The notes: generated by a model from the letters alone, not told the origin. Positions 9,303-18,181 are shown, counted from the first letter of the stretch. The stretch is DNA of 64,000 bases from Curvibacter lanceolatus ATCC 14669 (GCF_000381265.1 NZ_KB906256.1:124001-188000); one strand, 5' to 3'. Translations and numbers: made by a program.

Positions 9303-9779
9303 TCACAAGGTTCGCAAAGCCCTTCGAATCTCACTGGCCAGCACCGGACGCAATTCGGGGCGCACAAAGCGCCCCACTTCGACCGTCCGCCCCTGGCCGG
9401 ACACCTCAATCAGGGAAAGGTGCCCCCCCTTGGGCTCCACCCTCACCCAGTCGGACTGGAACTCCGTCCGAACCAGGCGCCCTGCCTGCTCCAACTCCAC
9501 CAGCAAACGCCCCTCTTTGAGAAGGATGCGCTCGCCGTCGGTGGCATGACGTGCGAACACCATGAACGCTACACCAACCACCAGCAGTTCGATGCCCGTG
9601 AAAACCATCACCAGCTTCGCTCCCAGGTGCCAGCACAGCCCTGCAATCACCGTCGATACCAGACAGATCGAGCCGTAGAACCAGGCCAGTTGCGCCGGTG
9701 TCACCGAGCAATTGCGGCGCAGTCGCCAGTCGACCTCCCCACCCGAGGTGCAAGCAAAACGAAATGCCAGATCTGACAT
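9303..9779 (-). CDS. DUF2244 integral membrane protein
   Basis: A 158-aa protein with two central transmembrane helices (about residues 30-50 and 55-75) and a C-terminal soluble part. It contains the DUF2244 features RRNCSLTP-like (here RRNCSVTPAQ) and a WVRVEP strand. It is the first gene of the oxidase operon, 67 bp before the ctaC start. Its biochemical function is not known. Confidence 0.88.
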   Translation of the reverse strand: MSDLAFRFACTSGGEVDWRLRRNCSVTPAQLAWFYGSICLVSTVIAGLCWHLGAKLVMVFTGIELLVVGVAFMVFARHATDGERILLKEGRLLVELEQAGRLVRTEFQSDWVRVEPKGGHLSLIEVSGQGRTVEVGRFVRPELRPVLASEIRRALRTL

Positions 9780-9862
9780 GCGTCAAGCCCCCGATGAAAC
9801 GGTTGCACGGGAAAATGCCCTGAGAAAACCCGGGCCAAGTTTACCCGAGAGACCAGCGGGGT

Positions 9863-9876
9863 TTGATAATTCTCAA
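9863..9876. promoter_or_regulatory. Candidate FNR/ANR box upstream of the oxidase operon
   Basis: TTGATAATTCTCAA matches the FNR-type consensus TTGAT-N4-ATCAA at 9 of 10 defined positions. It sits about 85 bp upstream of the DUF2244 start and overlaps the stop codon of the methyltransferase gene. It is embedded in a slightly longer palindrome (GTTTGA-N6-TCAAAC, 9861-9878). Regulation of the aa3 oxidase by oxygen through an FNR-family protein is plausible but inferred. Confidence 0.4.
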
Positions 9877-10787
9877 ACAGGCGGCAAATTCTTTTTGCCC
9901 TGGCGCAACACTGTCTTCATTTGCTCCAATGAGACCGCACTTTCGGGCGCCAATCGGATGCGGGGCGCCGGCTTGAAAGCATGGCCGTAGATGATTTCAA
10001 AGGTCAGGCTCAGGCGGCCCGGCGCGGGCTCGGTGAGGGCCGCATGGGTCTGCAAGCGGCGCTTCAATTCGGCCAGCCAGCCTCGGCCACGAACGGCCGG
10101 AAAACGCCCCGGGTTCAGGTTGCGCCCCAGCTCGCGCAACTCCTGCAACAGTCGCTCAGGTGACTCATAACTGAGCACGATGCGCTCCATGTCCATGACC
10201 GGTTCGGCAAATCCGGCCTCGACCAGCATGTCGCCCCAGTCGTGCATGTCGGTGAATGCCGGCCCGGGCTCCGGCCAGCCCGCATCGGCGTACAGGGCGC
10301 GCAGCTCTTTCAAGGTGTCGGGGCCGAGACAGGAGAACATCAGAAAGCCCCCCACCTCCAGCGACTCATGCCAGGCATCCATCAAGGCCCGGGGTTGGTC
10401 ACTGAGGTGCAGGGCCATGTTGGACCAGACCATCTGCACCCCACCCGGCGCCGGCAAGCCCAGATGCGACGCCGGCCCCACCCAGCGGGCCGGCTGCCAC
10501 CAGGCGGGCTCATGCCGTTGTCGGGCCTGGGCCAGGTCGACGGCGAAGGGTTCGTGCACGTGGCAGGTGGCCTTGGGGTAGCGCGCCAGCAGGCGCTGGT
10601 GCGCCTCCAGCCCGCCACGGGCAGGCGCCCAGTCCAGCCAGGCCTTGGGCTGCAGCACGATCCACTGCAGGCGCTCTTCCATCCGCCGGGCCACCTCCTC
10701 ATGCAACCAGGGCGAGGCCTGGCTGGCGACACGTCCCCAGCGTTGCACGGCTGAGGGGGCGATGGTGGGGGGTGACGGGTGGTTCAT
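9873..10787 (-). CDS. SAM-dependent methyltransferase, BioC-like
   Basis: A 304-aa class I methyltransferase-like protein. The mid-region VQMVWSNMALHLSDQPRALMDAW and the later GGFLMFSCLGPDTLKELR match the post-I and motif III area of malonyl-ACP O-methyltransferase BioC, including the characteristic FSTLGPDTL-like segment. However, motif I (usually D-x-G-x-G-x-G) is poorly conserved: the region has ATCHVHEPFAVDLAQARQ instead. BioC would methylate malonyl-ACP at the start of biotin synthesis, but no bio genes are adjacent, so the substrate is uncertain. It starts 39 bp from, and divergent to, comF. Confidence 0.75.
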   Translation of the reverse strand: MNHPSPPTIAPSAVQRWGRVASQASPWLHEEVARRMEERLQWIVLQPKAWLDWAPARGGLEAHQRLLARYPKATCHVHEPFAVDLAQARQRHEPAWWQPARWVGPASHLGLPAPGGVQMVWSNMALHLSDQPRALMDAWHESLEVGGFLMFSCLGPDTLKELRALYADAGWPEPGPAFTDMHDWGDMLVEAGFAEPVMDMERIVLSYESPERLLQELRELGRNLNPGRFPAVRGRGWLAELKRRLQTHAALTEPAPGRLSLTFEIIYGHAFKPAPRIRLAPESAVSLEQMKTVLRQGKKNLPPV

Positions 10788-10826
10788 GCGGGCTCTCGAC
10801 AATGCGCCCGCGAGTATATTGAGTCC

Positions 10827-11534
10827 ATGCTTGGGCGGCTTTTCGAGGCGGTGATGACCCGCATTCCCAGTCAGTGCGCGGTGTGCCGGGCCTGGCCTGC
10901 ACAACGGGTGTGCGAAGAATGCGTGCGGCGCTTTGCGCGACCAGTGCCGCGCTGCCGCCGCTGCGCCATCCACGTGCTGTCGGGCCAGCCCATTTGCGGG
11001 CCCTGCCTGCTGCACCCGCCCACCCTGTCCAGCTGCCACGCGGCGCTGGACTATGCCTTTCCGTGGTCGGCCTGCATCGCCGATTTCAAGTTCCATGACG
11101 ACCCCTCCTGGGCAGGTATGCTGGGCCAGTTGATGATGCAGGCCCCCGGCGTGGCCGATGCGGTGCAGCAGGCCGATTGGGTGCTCCCCATTCCGCTGTC
11201 CCGCCACCGGCTGCGCGAGCGCGGCTACAACCAGGCGGCCTTGTTGGCGCAGCAGTTGACTCGGGATCGGCTGCAGCCCGATCTGCTCTGGCGGCTGCAG
11301 GACACCCCGGCACAGGCCAGCCTCACGCGCGCCCAGCGCCTGCGCAACCTGCGCCACAGCTTTGCGCTCAACCCAGGCCAGACGCCCCTGCTGAAAGACC
11401 GCCGCGTGCTGCTGATCGACGATGTGATGACCACCGGTGCCACGCTGCACAGCGCGGCCCGGGTGCTGCGGCAGGCCGGCGGGGCCCGTGAGGTGCATGC
11501 CTGCGTGCTGGCCCGCACGCCCGCGCCGTGCTGA
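10827..11534 (+). CDS. comF: ComF family phosphoribosyltransferase-like protein
   Basis: A 235-aa protein with N-terminal zinc-finger cysteines (CAVC, CEEC, CRRC, CGPC) and a C-terminal type I phosphoribosyltransferase fold. The PRPP-binding loop is VLLIDDVMTTGATL, and the family segment LSRHRLRERGYNQA is present. ComF is linked to DNA uptake in naturally competent bacteria; the enzymatic substrate is unknown. The ATG at MLGRLF was chosen as it begins just after the divergent promoter region; a start 48 bp upstream is possible. Confidence 0.92.
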   Translation: MLGRLFEAVMTRIPSQCAVCRAWPAQRVCEECVRRFARPVPRCRRCAIHVLSGQPICGPCLLHPPTLSSCHAALDYAFPWSACIADFKFHDDPSWAGMLGQLMMQAPGVADAVQQADWVLPIPLSRHRLRERGYNQAALLAQQLTRDRLQPDLLWRLQDTPAQASLTRAQRLRNLRHSFALNPGQTPLLKDRRVLLIDDVMTTGATLHSAARVLRQAGGAREVHACVLARTPAPC

Positions 11535-11581
11535 AGGCCCCGACCTCCGCCACAGCGCACCGGGGGCGCGACAATGGCGGC

Positions 11582-12073
11582 ATGTTTCACATTGTTCTTG
11601 TCGAACCCGAAATCCCGCCCAACACGGGCAACGTCATCCGGCTGGCGGCCAACACAGGCTGCACCCTGCACCTGATCGAGCCGCTGGGCTTTTCGATGGA
11701 AGACCGCTACATGCGACGCGCCGGGCTGGATTACCACGAGTACGCCGAGCTGCGCCGGCATGCCAGCTGGGAGGCTTTTCTGGCCCAGGAGCAACCCGCC
11801 CGGGACCGCATGTTTGCCCTGACCACACGCGGCTCACGCCCGGCCTTCGAGCTGAGCTTTCAACCGGGCGACTGGCTGGTGTTCGGCGCCGAGACCCGTG
11901 GCCTGGCCCCGGAGTTGCGCGAGCAGTTTCCGCTGGCGCAGCGCCTGCGTCTGCCGATGCGGCCTGATCAACGCAGCCTGAATCTGTCGAATGCGGTGGC
12001 TGTGACCGTGTTCGAGGCCTGGCGGCAAAACGGCTTCGGGGGTGCCCAGGCGGCGCCCAGCGCATCCGCCTGA
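11582..12073 (+). CDS. trmL: tRNA (cytidine/uridine-34-2'-O)-methyltransferase TrmL
   Basis: SPOUT-class enzyme that 2'-O-methylates the wobble base of tRNA-Leu. The 163-aa sequence has the characteristic N-terminus VEPEIPPNTGNVIRLAANTG, the middle GAETRGL and the SAM-knot motif RSLNLSNAVAVTVFEAWRQ. It lies 47 bp downstream of comF. The last dozen Ala/Ser-rich residues go beyond the usual end. Confidence 0.96.
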   Translation: MFHIVLVEPEIPPNTGNVIRLAANTGCTLHLIEPLGFSMEDRYMRRAGLDYHEYAELRRHASWEAFLAQEQPARDRMFALTTRGSRPAFELSFQPGDWLVFGAETRGLAPELREQFPLAQRLRLPMRPDQRSLNLSNAVAVTVFEAWRQNGFGGAQAAPSASA

Positions 12074-12089
12074 GCGCAGCCCCGAGGGA

Positions 12090-12545
12090 TCAGGGGTACT
12101 GGCGCGCCAGCGACTCGGCCACGCACACCGGCTTGCTGCCGCCTTCGCGTTCGACCGTCACCTCCCAGGCAAACTGGTAGCCCTGGTTGTCGATGGGCGA
12201 GGCCTCCAGCAGGCGCAGCCGGGCCCGCAGGCGGCTGCCCACCGGCACGGGTGCCGGGAAGCGAACCTTGTTGAGCCCGTAGTTGACGCCCATGCGGGCC
12301 TCGGTCACGGCCAGCGTCTCGCCAAAGAAGCGGGGCAGCAAGGACAGGGTCAGAAAACCGTGGGCAATCGGGCCACCGAAGGGCCCCTGCTTGGCGCGCT
12401 CGACATCGATGTGAATCCACTGATGGTCGCCTGTGGCTTCTGCAAACTGATTGACCTGCTCCTGGGTGATGGTCACCCAATCGCTGATGGCTACTTCCTG
12501 GCCTACGCAAGCGGCCAGGTCGGAAAGGGTCTGGAAGGTTTTCAT
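12090..12545 (-). CDS. MaoC family dehydratase (R-specific enoyl-CoA hydratase-like)
   Basis: A 151-aa single hot-dog protein. The hydratase motif is visible as FAEATGDHQWIHID (Asp and His catalytic pair), followed by AKQGPFGGPIAHGFLTLSLL. Such proteins hydrate 2-enoyl-CoA to (R)-3-hydroxyacyl-CoA, for example to feed polyhydroxyalkanoate synthesis; the real substrate cannot be told here. It converges with trmL, with 16 bp between the stops. Confidence 0.92.
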   Translation of the reverse strand: MKTFQTLSDLAACVGQEVAISDWVTITQEQVNQFAEATGDHQWIHIDVERAKQGPFGGPIAHGFLTLSLLPRFFGETLAVTEARMGVNYGLNKVRFPAPVPVGSRLRARLRLLEASPIDNQGYQFAWEVTVEREGGSKPVCVAESLARQYP

Positions 12546-12610
12546 GCGAGCACTTTAGCGGCGGCCCGGGACCGCCCTTGTCGGCCAGGCGACAACCCAC
12601 CGCAGAGGGG

Positions 12611-13240
12611 TCAAGCCTCGCGGTTCAACCATTCGCACAGGGTCTGCCACTGGTCCAGGTCCTTGGCCACACGGCCGGGCGCCACATCAAACACGCCCAG
12701 CCCATTGGCGGCCAGGTGGATGTAGTTCTGGGTGTCGCGCAGGGTGGCCAGCACGGGCAGGCCCAGGCGGTCCACGAACTCATGCAGGCGCTCGGCGGCA
12801 ATGGTGCGTTCATCCACCCGCATGCCCACGATGCCGATCTCCACCCGTTGCGCCCGCTTCATGTCGGCCAGTTGGTTCAGGAAATCCTGCGTGGCGTACA
12901 TGTCGAAAATGCTGGGCTGCAAGGGCACGATCACCTTGTCGGCCAGGCGGATGACCTCTTTGAGGCGCCCGCCATGCAGGCCGGCCGGCGTGTCGAGCAC
13001 CGCATGCTGCACGCCCTTCGGGGGGCGGGAGAGTTCCTTGTCCTCATCTTTGACATCCCAAACCGAGATCGAAGCGGCCGTGGGCGGCCTGAGGCTGAGC
13101 CACAGGCGTGACGACTGCTGGCGATCAATGTCCCCCAGGGCCACCGACTGGCCCCGGCTGGCCAGGAAAGCAGCCACCTGGGTGCTGAGAGTGGACTTGC
13201 CCACTCCTCCTTTGGGATTGGCGACGACAACCACCGTCAT
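12611..13240 (-). CDS. ParA family ATPase
   Basis: A 209-aa deviant Walker A ATPase: KGGVGKST at residues 10-17, a Walker A' region GDIDRQQSS and a LDTPAG Walker B-like site (LDTP rather than the common IDTP). It is a stand-alone protein without parB beside it, similar to orphan ParA-like proteins that position complexes in the cell. The start with GGAG 7 bp upstream (MTVVVV) is preferred over an ATG 12 bp earlier. The chromosome ParA of the cell is probably elsewhere. Confidence 0.88.
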   Translation of the reverse strand: MTVVVVANPKGGVGKSTLSTQVAAFLASRGQSVALGDIDRQQSSRLWLSLRPPTAASISVWDVKDEDKELSRPPKGVQHAVLDTPAGLHGGRLKEVIRLADKVIVPLQPSIFDMYATQDFLNQLADMKRAQRVEIGIVGMRVDERTIAAERLHEFVDRLGLPVLATLRDTQNYIHLAANGLGVFDVAPGRVAKDLDQWQTLCEWLNREA

Positions 13241-13340
13241 TTCGGTCTCCAAGTCTTGGGTATGCGGCGCATGTTAGCCGCTGGCGATGACAGCGGCCAG
13301 CCCCAGCCACCCCTGATGGGCCGGTGCACAATGCCCGGCC

Positions 13341-13982
13341 ATGAACACCGTCTCATTTTGGGAGCCCTGGCTGCGGCATGTGCTGGAGCTGGCGGCCACC
13401 TTGGCCTTTGCCCTGTCCGGCGTGCTGGAGGGCGCCCGCAAGAAGCTCGACCCGGTGGGGGTGTGCGTGGTGGCCTTTCTGGCCGCATTCGGCGGCGGCA
13501 CGCTGCGCGACCTGCTGCTGGACCAGCGCCCGTTCTTCTGGGTGCGGCACGTGGGCTATGTGTGGGGCATCCTGGGCCTGAGCCTGGCGGCACTGCTGCT
13601 GTTGCGGCAACGCCATTTCGAGCCCACCGAGCGGGCCATCCAGTGGCCCGACGCCATCGGCCTGGGGCTGTTCACCAGCGTGGGGGTGGACATGGCCAAC
13701 GACCTGGGCATGCCGGGGCTGGTCTCGGTGATGATGGGCGTGATCACGGGCGTCTTCGGCGGGGTGCTGCGCGACATCGTGTGCAACGAGATCCCCAAGG
13801 CCTTTCATGACCACCGCCCCTACGCGGTGTGCGCCTTTGCCGGCGGCTGGCTTTACCTGGGGCTGGTGCAGGCCCAGGTGCCTGAGTCACCGGCCCTGAT
13901 GCTGTGCGCGCTTTGCACGGCCGGCTTCAGGGGCCTGGCGCTTTGGCGCGACTGGCAGTTGCCGGGCTGGCGGCGGCTCTGA
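13341..13982 (+). CDS. TRIC-type cation channel family protein (YicG/UPF0126)
   Basis: A 213-aa inner-membrane protein with about seven helices built as a tandem repeat. The repeated signature appears as FGGGTLRDLLLD in the first half and FGGVLRDIVCNEIP in the second half, as expected for bacterial trimeric intracellular cation channel homologues. It is divergent from the ParA gene and convergent with pcaF. The ion specificity is not visible from the sequence. Confidence 0.92.
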   Translation: MNTVSFWEPWLRHVLELAATLAFALSGVLEGARKKLDPVGVCVVAFLAAFGGGTLRDLLLDQRPFFWVRHVGYVWGILGLSLAALLLLRQRHFEPTERAIQWPDAIGLGLFTSVGVDMANDLGMPGLVSVMMGVITGVFGGVLRDIVCNEIPKAFHDHRPYAVCAFAGGWLYLGLVQAQVPESPALMLCALCTAGFRGLALWRDWQLPGWRRL

Positions 13983-14034
13983 GCCTGCTGGCCCACCCCC
14001 GCGCCACCCCGCCCCGAAATGACCTGAGCGCGCC

Positions 14035-15237
14035 TTACACGCGTTCCAGGATCACGGCGATGCCCTGCCCCACGCCGATGCACATGGTGCACAACGCATA
14101 GCGGCCACCGCTGCGGTGCAACTGGTTGATCGCCGTGGTGGCCAGCCGCGCCCCGCTGGCGCCCAGCGGGTGACCCAGCGCAATCGCGCCACCGTTCGGG
14201 TTAACGCGGGGATCGTCGTCTTGCAGGCCCAATTGGCGCAGCACCGCCAGGCCTTGCGCCGCAAAGGCTTCGTTCAGCTCGATGACATCGAGCTGGGCCA
14301 GACTCAGGCCCGTGAGGGCCAACACCTTCTGGGTGGCCGGCGCCGGGCCGATGCCCATGATGCGCGGCGCCACACCGGCCGTGGCCATGCCCACCACGCG
14401 GGCGCGTGGGGTCAGTCCATATTGCGCGGCGCTGCGCTCATCGGCCAGCAGCAGCGCACACGAGCCATCGTTGACGCCGCTGGCGTTGCCAGCGGTCACG
14501 GTGCCGTCGGGGCGCACCACGCCCTTGAGCTTGGCCAGGGTTTCCAGGCTGGTGGCACGGGGGTGTTCATCCTGGCTCACCACCACCGCATCGCCCTTCT
14601 TCTGGGGAATGGTCACCGGCACGATCTCGGCGTCGAACACGCCGGCCTTCTGCGCCGCCACCGCCTTCATCTGGCTGGCCAGGGCCATGCGGTCCTGGGC
14701 CTCGCGCTCGATGCCGAAATCGGTGGCCACGTTCTCGGCCGTCTCGGGCATCGAATCGACCCCGTACTGGGCTTTCATGAGCTTGTTGATGAAGCGCCAG
14801 CCGATGGTGGTGTCGTACACCGCATTGGCGCGGCTGAAGGCGCTTTCGGCCTTGGGCATCACAAACGGTGCCCGGCTCATGCTTTCCACCCCACCGGCGA
14901 TCATCAGCCGCGCTTCACCCGACTTGATGGCGCGCGCTGCCGTGCCGATGGCATCCAGCCCCGATCCGCACAGGCGGTTGACGGTGGCGCCCGGCAACTC
15001 GATGGGCAGGCCGGCCAGCAGGCTGGCCATGCGGGCCACGTTGCGGTTGTCTTCTCCGGCCTGGTTGGCGCAGCCATAGATCACGTCGGTCACGGCCGCC
15101 CAGTCGACGCCGGGGTTGCGCTCCATCAAGGCCCTGAGCGGGATGGCGCCCAGGTCGTCGGTGCGCACACTGGACAGCGCGCCGCCGTAGCGGCCGAAGG
15201 GCGTGCGGATGGCGTCGCAGATAAAGGCTTGTGTCAT
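14035..15237 (-). CDS. pcaF: 3-oxoadipyl-CoA thiolase
   Basis: Cleaves 3-oxoadipyl-CoA to succinyl-CoA and acetyl-CoA, the last step of the beta-ketoadipate pathway. It is a 400-aa thiolase with the acylated Cys90 in VNRLCGSGL, the C-terminal GGAIALGHPLGASGAR box and the second catalytic Cys in ALCTMCIGVGQG. The N-terminus AFICDAIRTPFGRYGG is characteristic of PcaF/PaaJ rather than other thiolases, and the adjacent CoA-transferase genes support PcaF. It is the last gene of the pcaIJF operon. Confidence 0.95.
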   Translation of the reverse strand: MTQAFICDAIRTPFGRYGGALSSVRTDDLGAIPLRALMERNPGVDWAAVTDVIYGCANQAGEDNRNVARMASLLAGLPIELPGATVNRLCGSGLDAIGTAARAIKSGEARLMIAGGVESMSRAPFVMPKAESAFSRANAVYDTTIGWRFINKLMKAQYGVDSMPETAENVATDFGIEREAQDRMALASQMKAVAAQKAGVFDAEIVPVTIPQKKGDAVVVSQDEHPRATSLETLAKLKGVVRPDGTVTAGNASGVNDGSCALLLADERSAAQYGLTPRARVVGMATAGVAPRIMGIGPAPATQKVLALTGLSLAQLDVIELNEAFAAQGLAVLRQLGLQDDDPRVNPNGGAIALGHPLGASGARLATTAINQLHRSGGRYALCTMCIGVGQGIAVILERV

Positions 15238-15295
15238 GGTTTTCTGGTCTCCGGGGTTGAAATTCTTCGGGGTTCGGTGCCGTTGGGCGGCGGGC

Positions 15296-15943
15296 TCAAT
15301 CGAGCAAGGGCAGGCCGATCAGCTCTTGCAGGGCCTCGCGGCCCAGGCCATCGACGGCATCGATCAGACGCAGGCCCTGGGGGCTGCATTCGAGCGTGGC
15401 CAGGTCGGTGTAGATGCGCTTCACGCAGGCCAGGCCGGTCAGGGGGTAGGTGCACTGCGCCACCACCTTGCTCTGGCCCGATTTGCTGAGCAGATCCATC
15501 ATCACCCAGGTCTGCTTGGCACCGATGGCCAGGTCCATGGCGCCGCCCACGGCGGGGATGGCCCCGGGCTCGCCGGTGCTCCAGTTGGCCAGGTCGCCGG
15601 TGGCCGAGACCTGGAAGGCGCCGAGCACGCAGATGTCGAGGTGGCCGCCGCGCATCATGGCAAAGCTGTCAGCATGGTGGAAGAAGGCACCACCGGGCAG
15701 CAGCGTGACCGGCTGTTTGCCGGCGTTGATGAGGTCGTAGTCCTCCTGCCCTGCCGCCGGCGCCGGGCCCATGCCCAGGATGCCGTTCTCGCTTTGCAGG
15801 ATCACCTCGCGCCCCGGGGGGATGTGGTTGGCCACCCGGGTGGGCATGCCGATGCCCAGGTTGACGTAGGCGCCGTCGTGGATGTCGGCGGCCACACGGC
15901 GCGCCAGTTCGTCTTTGCTGCGGGGCTGGTAAGTGGGGGTCAT
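15296..15943 (-). CDS. pcaJ: 3-oxoadipate CoA-transferase subunit B
   Basis: Beta subunit of the enzyme that moves CoA from succinyl-CoA to 3-oxoadipate. The 215-aa sequence shows LGIGMPTRVANH, the active-site glutamate region SENGILGMGP and HADSFAMMRGGHLDICVLGAFQVS. GGAG precedes the ATG. The 14-bp gap after pcaI and the following pcaF define the operon; the sequence alone cannot exclude a generic 3-oxoacid CoA-transferase, but the context favours PcaJ. Confidence 0.94.
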   Translation of the reverse strand: MTPTYQPRSKDELARRVAADIHDGAYVNLGIGMPTRVANHIPPGREVILQSENGILGMGPAPAAGQEDYDLINAGKQPVTLLPGGAFFHHADSFAMMRGGHLDICVLGAFQVSATGDLANWSTGEPGAIPAVGGAMDLAIGAKQTWVMMDLLSKSGQSKVVAQCTYPLTGLACVKRIYTDLATLECSPQGLRLIDAVDGLGREALQELIGLPLLD

Positions 15944-15957
15944 GGCTGGTTCTCCGC

Positions 15958-16674
15958 TCAGGCCGCTGTTTTGAATCCGCCGGCCGTGGTGGCACGGCGG
16001 GGCACAGGCACCACATGGCTGACATGGATGCCGGGGGTCACGATGGCCTCGGGGTCGAGTTGGCCCAACTCGACCACCTCATGCACTGTGGCAACCGTAC
16101 AACGGGCGGCCGTGGCCATCACGGGGCCGAAATTGCGCGCCGCCTGCCGGTAGGTGAGGTTGCCCCAGCGATCGCCGCGCTCGGCCTGGATCAGCGCCAC
16201 ATCGCCATGGATGGGGTATTCCAGCACGTGACCACGGCCGTTGATGACCCGGGTCTCCTTGGGGCTGCCATCGGGGTTCAAGGCCAGCTCGGTACCAAAG
16301 CCGGTCGGGGTGTAGAAGGCCCCGATGCCCGCCCCTGCTGCGCGCAGGCGCTCGGCCAGATTGCCCTGGGGCACCAGCTCCAGCTCGATGCGGCCCTGGC
16401 GGTACAGGCCATCGAACACCTGGGAGTCGGCCTGGCGTGGAAAGCTGCAGATGATCTTGCGCACCCGTCCGGCCTGCAGCAAGGCCGCCAGACCGGTGTC
16501 GCCATTGCCCGCGTTGTTGTTGACCACGGTGAGATCACGCGCCCCCTGGTCGATCAGGCCTTCGATCAATTCAAGTGGAATACCAGCGGTGCCAAAGCCG
16601 CCGATCAGCACGGTGGCACCGTCCTGCACCCCCTGCAAAGCCTCTGCCACTGACGAGGCGATCTTGTCAATCAT
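15958..16674 (-). CDS. pcaI: 3-oxoadipate CoA-transferase subunit A
   Basis: Alpha subunit of the CoA-transferase, 238 aa. The family loop GGFGTAGIPLELIEGL, the NNNAGNGDTGLAALLQ segment and FYTPTGFGTELA are all present. It is the first gene of the operon. The ATG is preceded by GGAG about 10 bp upstream within an AT-rich leader, and the divergent IclR regulator starts 201 bp away. Confidence 0.94.
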   Translation of the reverse strand: MIDKIASSVAEALQGVQDGATVLIGGFGTAGIPLELIEGLIDQGARDLTVVNNNAGNGDTGLAALLQAGRVRKIICSFPRQADSQVFDGLYRQGRIELELVPQGNLAERLRAAGAGIGAFYTPTGFGTELALNPDGSPKETRVINGRGHVLEYPIHGDVALIQAERGDRWGNLTYRQAARNFGPVMATAARCTVATVHEVVELGQLDPEAIVTPGIHVSHVVPVPRRATTAGGFKTAA

Positions 16675-16821
16675 GATTTAAATATCTCCAAACGGTAGTG
16701 GCATAGACAGGCCCAAACGGCATACCCTAGCGGCCAGACGGACAAAATCATCAGATGTGAGCACCCATGACCGAAAATTTTCATACCAAGCGGCTCATGG
16801 ATGACAACACAGATGTAAATT

Positions 16822-16836
16822 GTTCACCATAAGAAC
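16822..16836. promoter_or_regulatory. Candidate IclR-family (PcaR-type) operator
   Basis: GTTCACCATAAGAAC is an inverted repeat (GTTC-N7-GAAC) of the same length and edges as known PcaR/PobR-type operators. A second GTTCGCACAAT half-like copy follows at 16841. It lies in the 201-bp gap between divergent pcaI and the IclR gene, 40 bp from the regulator start, suiting autoregulation and control of pcaIJF. Binding has not been shown. Confidence 0.45.
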
Positions 16837-16875
16837 ATTGGTTCGCACAATGAATTTTAGGAGATTGACCCAACC

Positions 16876-17679
16876 ATGGCAATGACAGCTGACAACGAGA
16901 AAGCCGCCCCACGCCCTGGCGACAGCTACGTGCAGTCTTTTGCGCGAGGGCTGGAAGTCATCCGGACCTTCAGTTCGGCGGCCCCCCAACAGACCCTGAC
17001 CGAAGTCGCCGGCCGCAGCGGGCTCACCCGAGCCGGCGCCCGGCGCATCCTGCTGACGCTGCAAACCCTGGGCTATGTCGAGACGGACGGGCGCCAGTTC
17101 CGCCTCACGCCTCGCATCCTGGACCTGGGCTTCGCCTACCTGTCGTCCATGCCCATCTGGAACCTGGCCGAACCCGTGATGGAGGGGCTGGTCGACCGGG
17201 TGAAAGAATCCTGCTCGGCCGCCGTGCTCGAGGGCACCGACATCATGTATGTGCTGCGGGTGCCCACGCACAAGATCATGCGCATCAACCTGGGCGTGGG
17301 CAGCCGCCTGCCGGCCTACTGCACCTCGATGGGCCGCATTCTGCTGGGCAGCCTGCCCGACGAGGAGGTGGAGCGCCGCCTGGCGAGCGCGACGCTCGAA
17401 GCCCGCACACAACACACCTTGACGCGAGTTGAAGACGTACTGACCAGGGTTCGCCAGGCGCGTGACCAGGGCTGGTGCCTGGTCGACCAGGAGCTGGAAG
17501 AAGGCCTGATCTCGATGGCGGCCCCGGTGGTGAACCGCAATGGCCGGGTGATCGCCGCCCTCAACATCAGCGGCCAGGCCAACCGCAGCAATGCCTTCGA
17601 CATGCAGAACCGCATGCTGCCCCACCTGCTGCAGGCTGCCCAGTCGATCTCGCGCATGGTGGGCACGCCGCGCGCCTGA
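16876..17679 (+). CDS. IclR family regulator of pca genes (PcaR-like)
   Basis: A 267-aa protein with an N-terminal winged helix (YVQSFARGLEVIRTF... LTEVAGRSGLTRAGARRILLTL) and a C-terminal IclR effector domain (SCSAAVLEGTDIMYVLRV, LPAYCTSMGRILLGSL, LVDQELEEGLISMAAPV). The opening SYVQSFARGLEVI and this C-terminal signature are typical of the PcaR/PobR/PcaU branch. Its divergent orientation from pcaIJF makes it the likely activator of that operon in response to beta-ketoadipate or protocatechuate; the effector is inferred. Confidence 0.9.
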   Translation: MAMTADNEKAAPRPGDSYVQSFARGLEVIRTFSSAAPQQTLTEVAGRSGLTRAGARRILLTLQTLGYVETDGRQFRLTPRILDLGFAYLSSMPIWNLAEPVMEGLVDRVKESCSAAVLEGTDIMYVLRVPTHKIMRINLGVGSRLPAYCTSMGRILLGSLPDEEVERRLASATLEARTQHTLTRVEDVLTRVRQARDQGWCLVDQELEEGLISMAAPVVNRNGRVIAALNISGQANRSNAFDMQNRMLPHLLQAAQSISRMVGTPRA

Positions 17680-17746
17680 CACCTGGAGAGGGCCCACGGG
17701 CACCAGCGGGCGTGGGGGCATCGCCCGGGGTGATACGCTTGGGCGT

Positions 17747-18181
17747 ATGTTCAACCCCTCTCAAGACGACGTTCGTCGCTTCTTCTGCTCGGTCTATGCC
17801 AAGTCCCGCCAAGGCTTGGCCATGGAAGCCATCGAAACCCTGACCGGTCAGTGGATCGATGAGCACCCCGAATACCACGCCGATCTGGCCGATGCCGACG
17901 CGGCCGTGGCCCGCGTGTACGACAGCCAGAAAGGCGAGACCAATCCCTTTCTGCACCTGTCGATGCACCTGTCGATCAGCGAGCAATGCAGCATCGACCA
18001 GCCGCGCGGCATCCGCCAGGCGGTCGAGTTGCTGACCGCACGCCGCGACTCCCTGCACGGCGCCCACCACGAAACCATGGAGTTCCTGGGCCGCATGCTG
18101 TGGGAAAGCCAGCGCAGCGGCCGTCCCCCCGATGGGCATGCCTACATCGACAGCGTGCAACGCGCCGCCACACGCGACTGA
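17747..18181 (+). CDS. DUF1841 family protein
   Basis: A 144-aa soluble protein beginning MFNPSQDDVRRFFCSVY, with LHLSMHLSISEQCSIDQPRGIR in the middle and HHETMEFLGRMLWESQR near the end, all typical of the DUF1841 family of betaproteobacteria. No function is established. It is followed by a strong bidirectional terminator shared with the converging cytochrome gene. Confidence 0.88.
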   Translation: MFNPSQDDVRRFFCSVYAKSRQGLAMEAIETLTGQWIDEHPEYHADLADADAAVARVYDSQKGETNPFLHLSMHLSISEQCSIDQPRGIRQAVELLTARRDSLHGAHHETMEFLGRMLWESQRSGRPPDGHAYIDSVQRAATRD

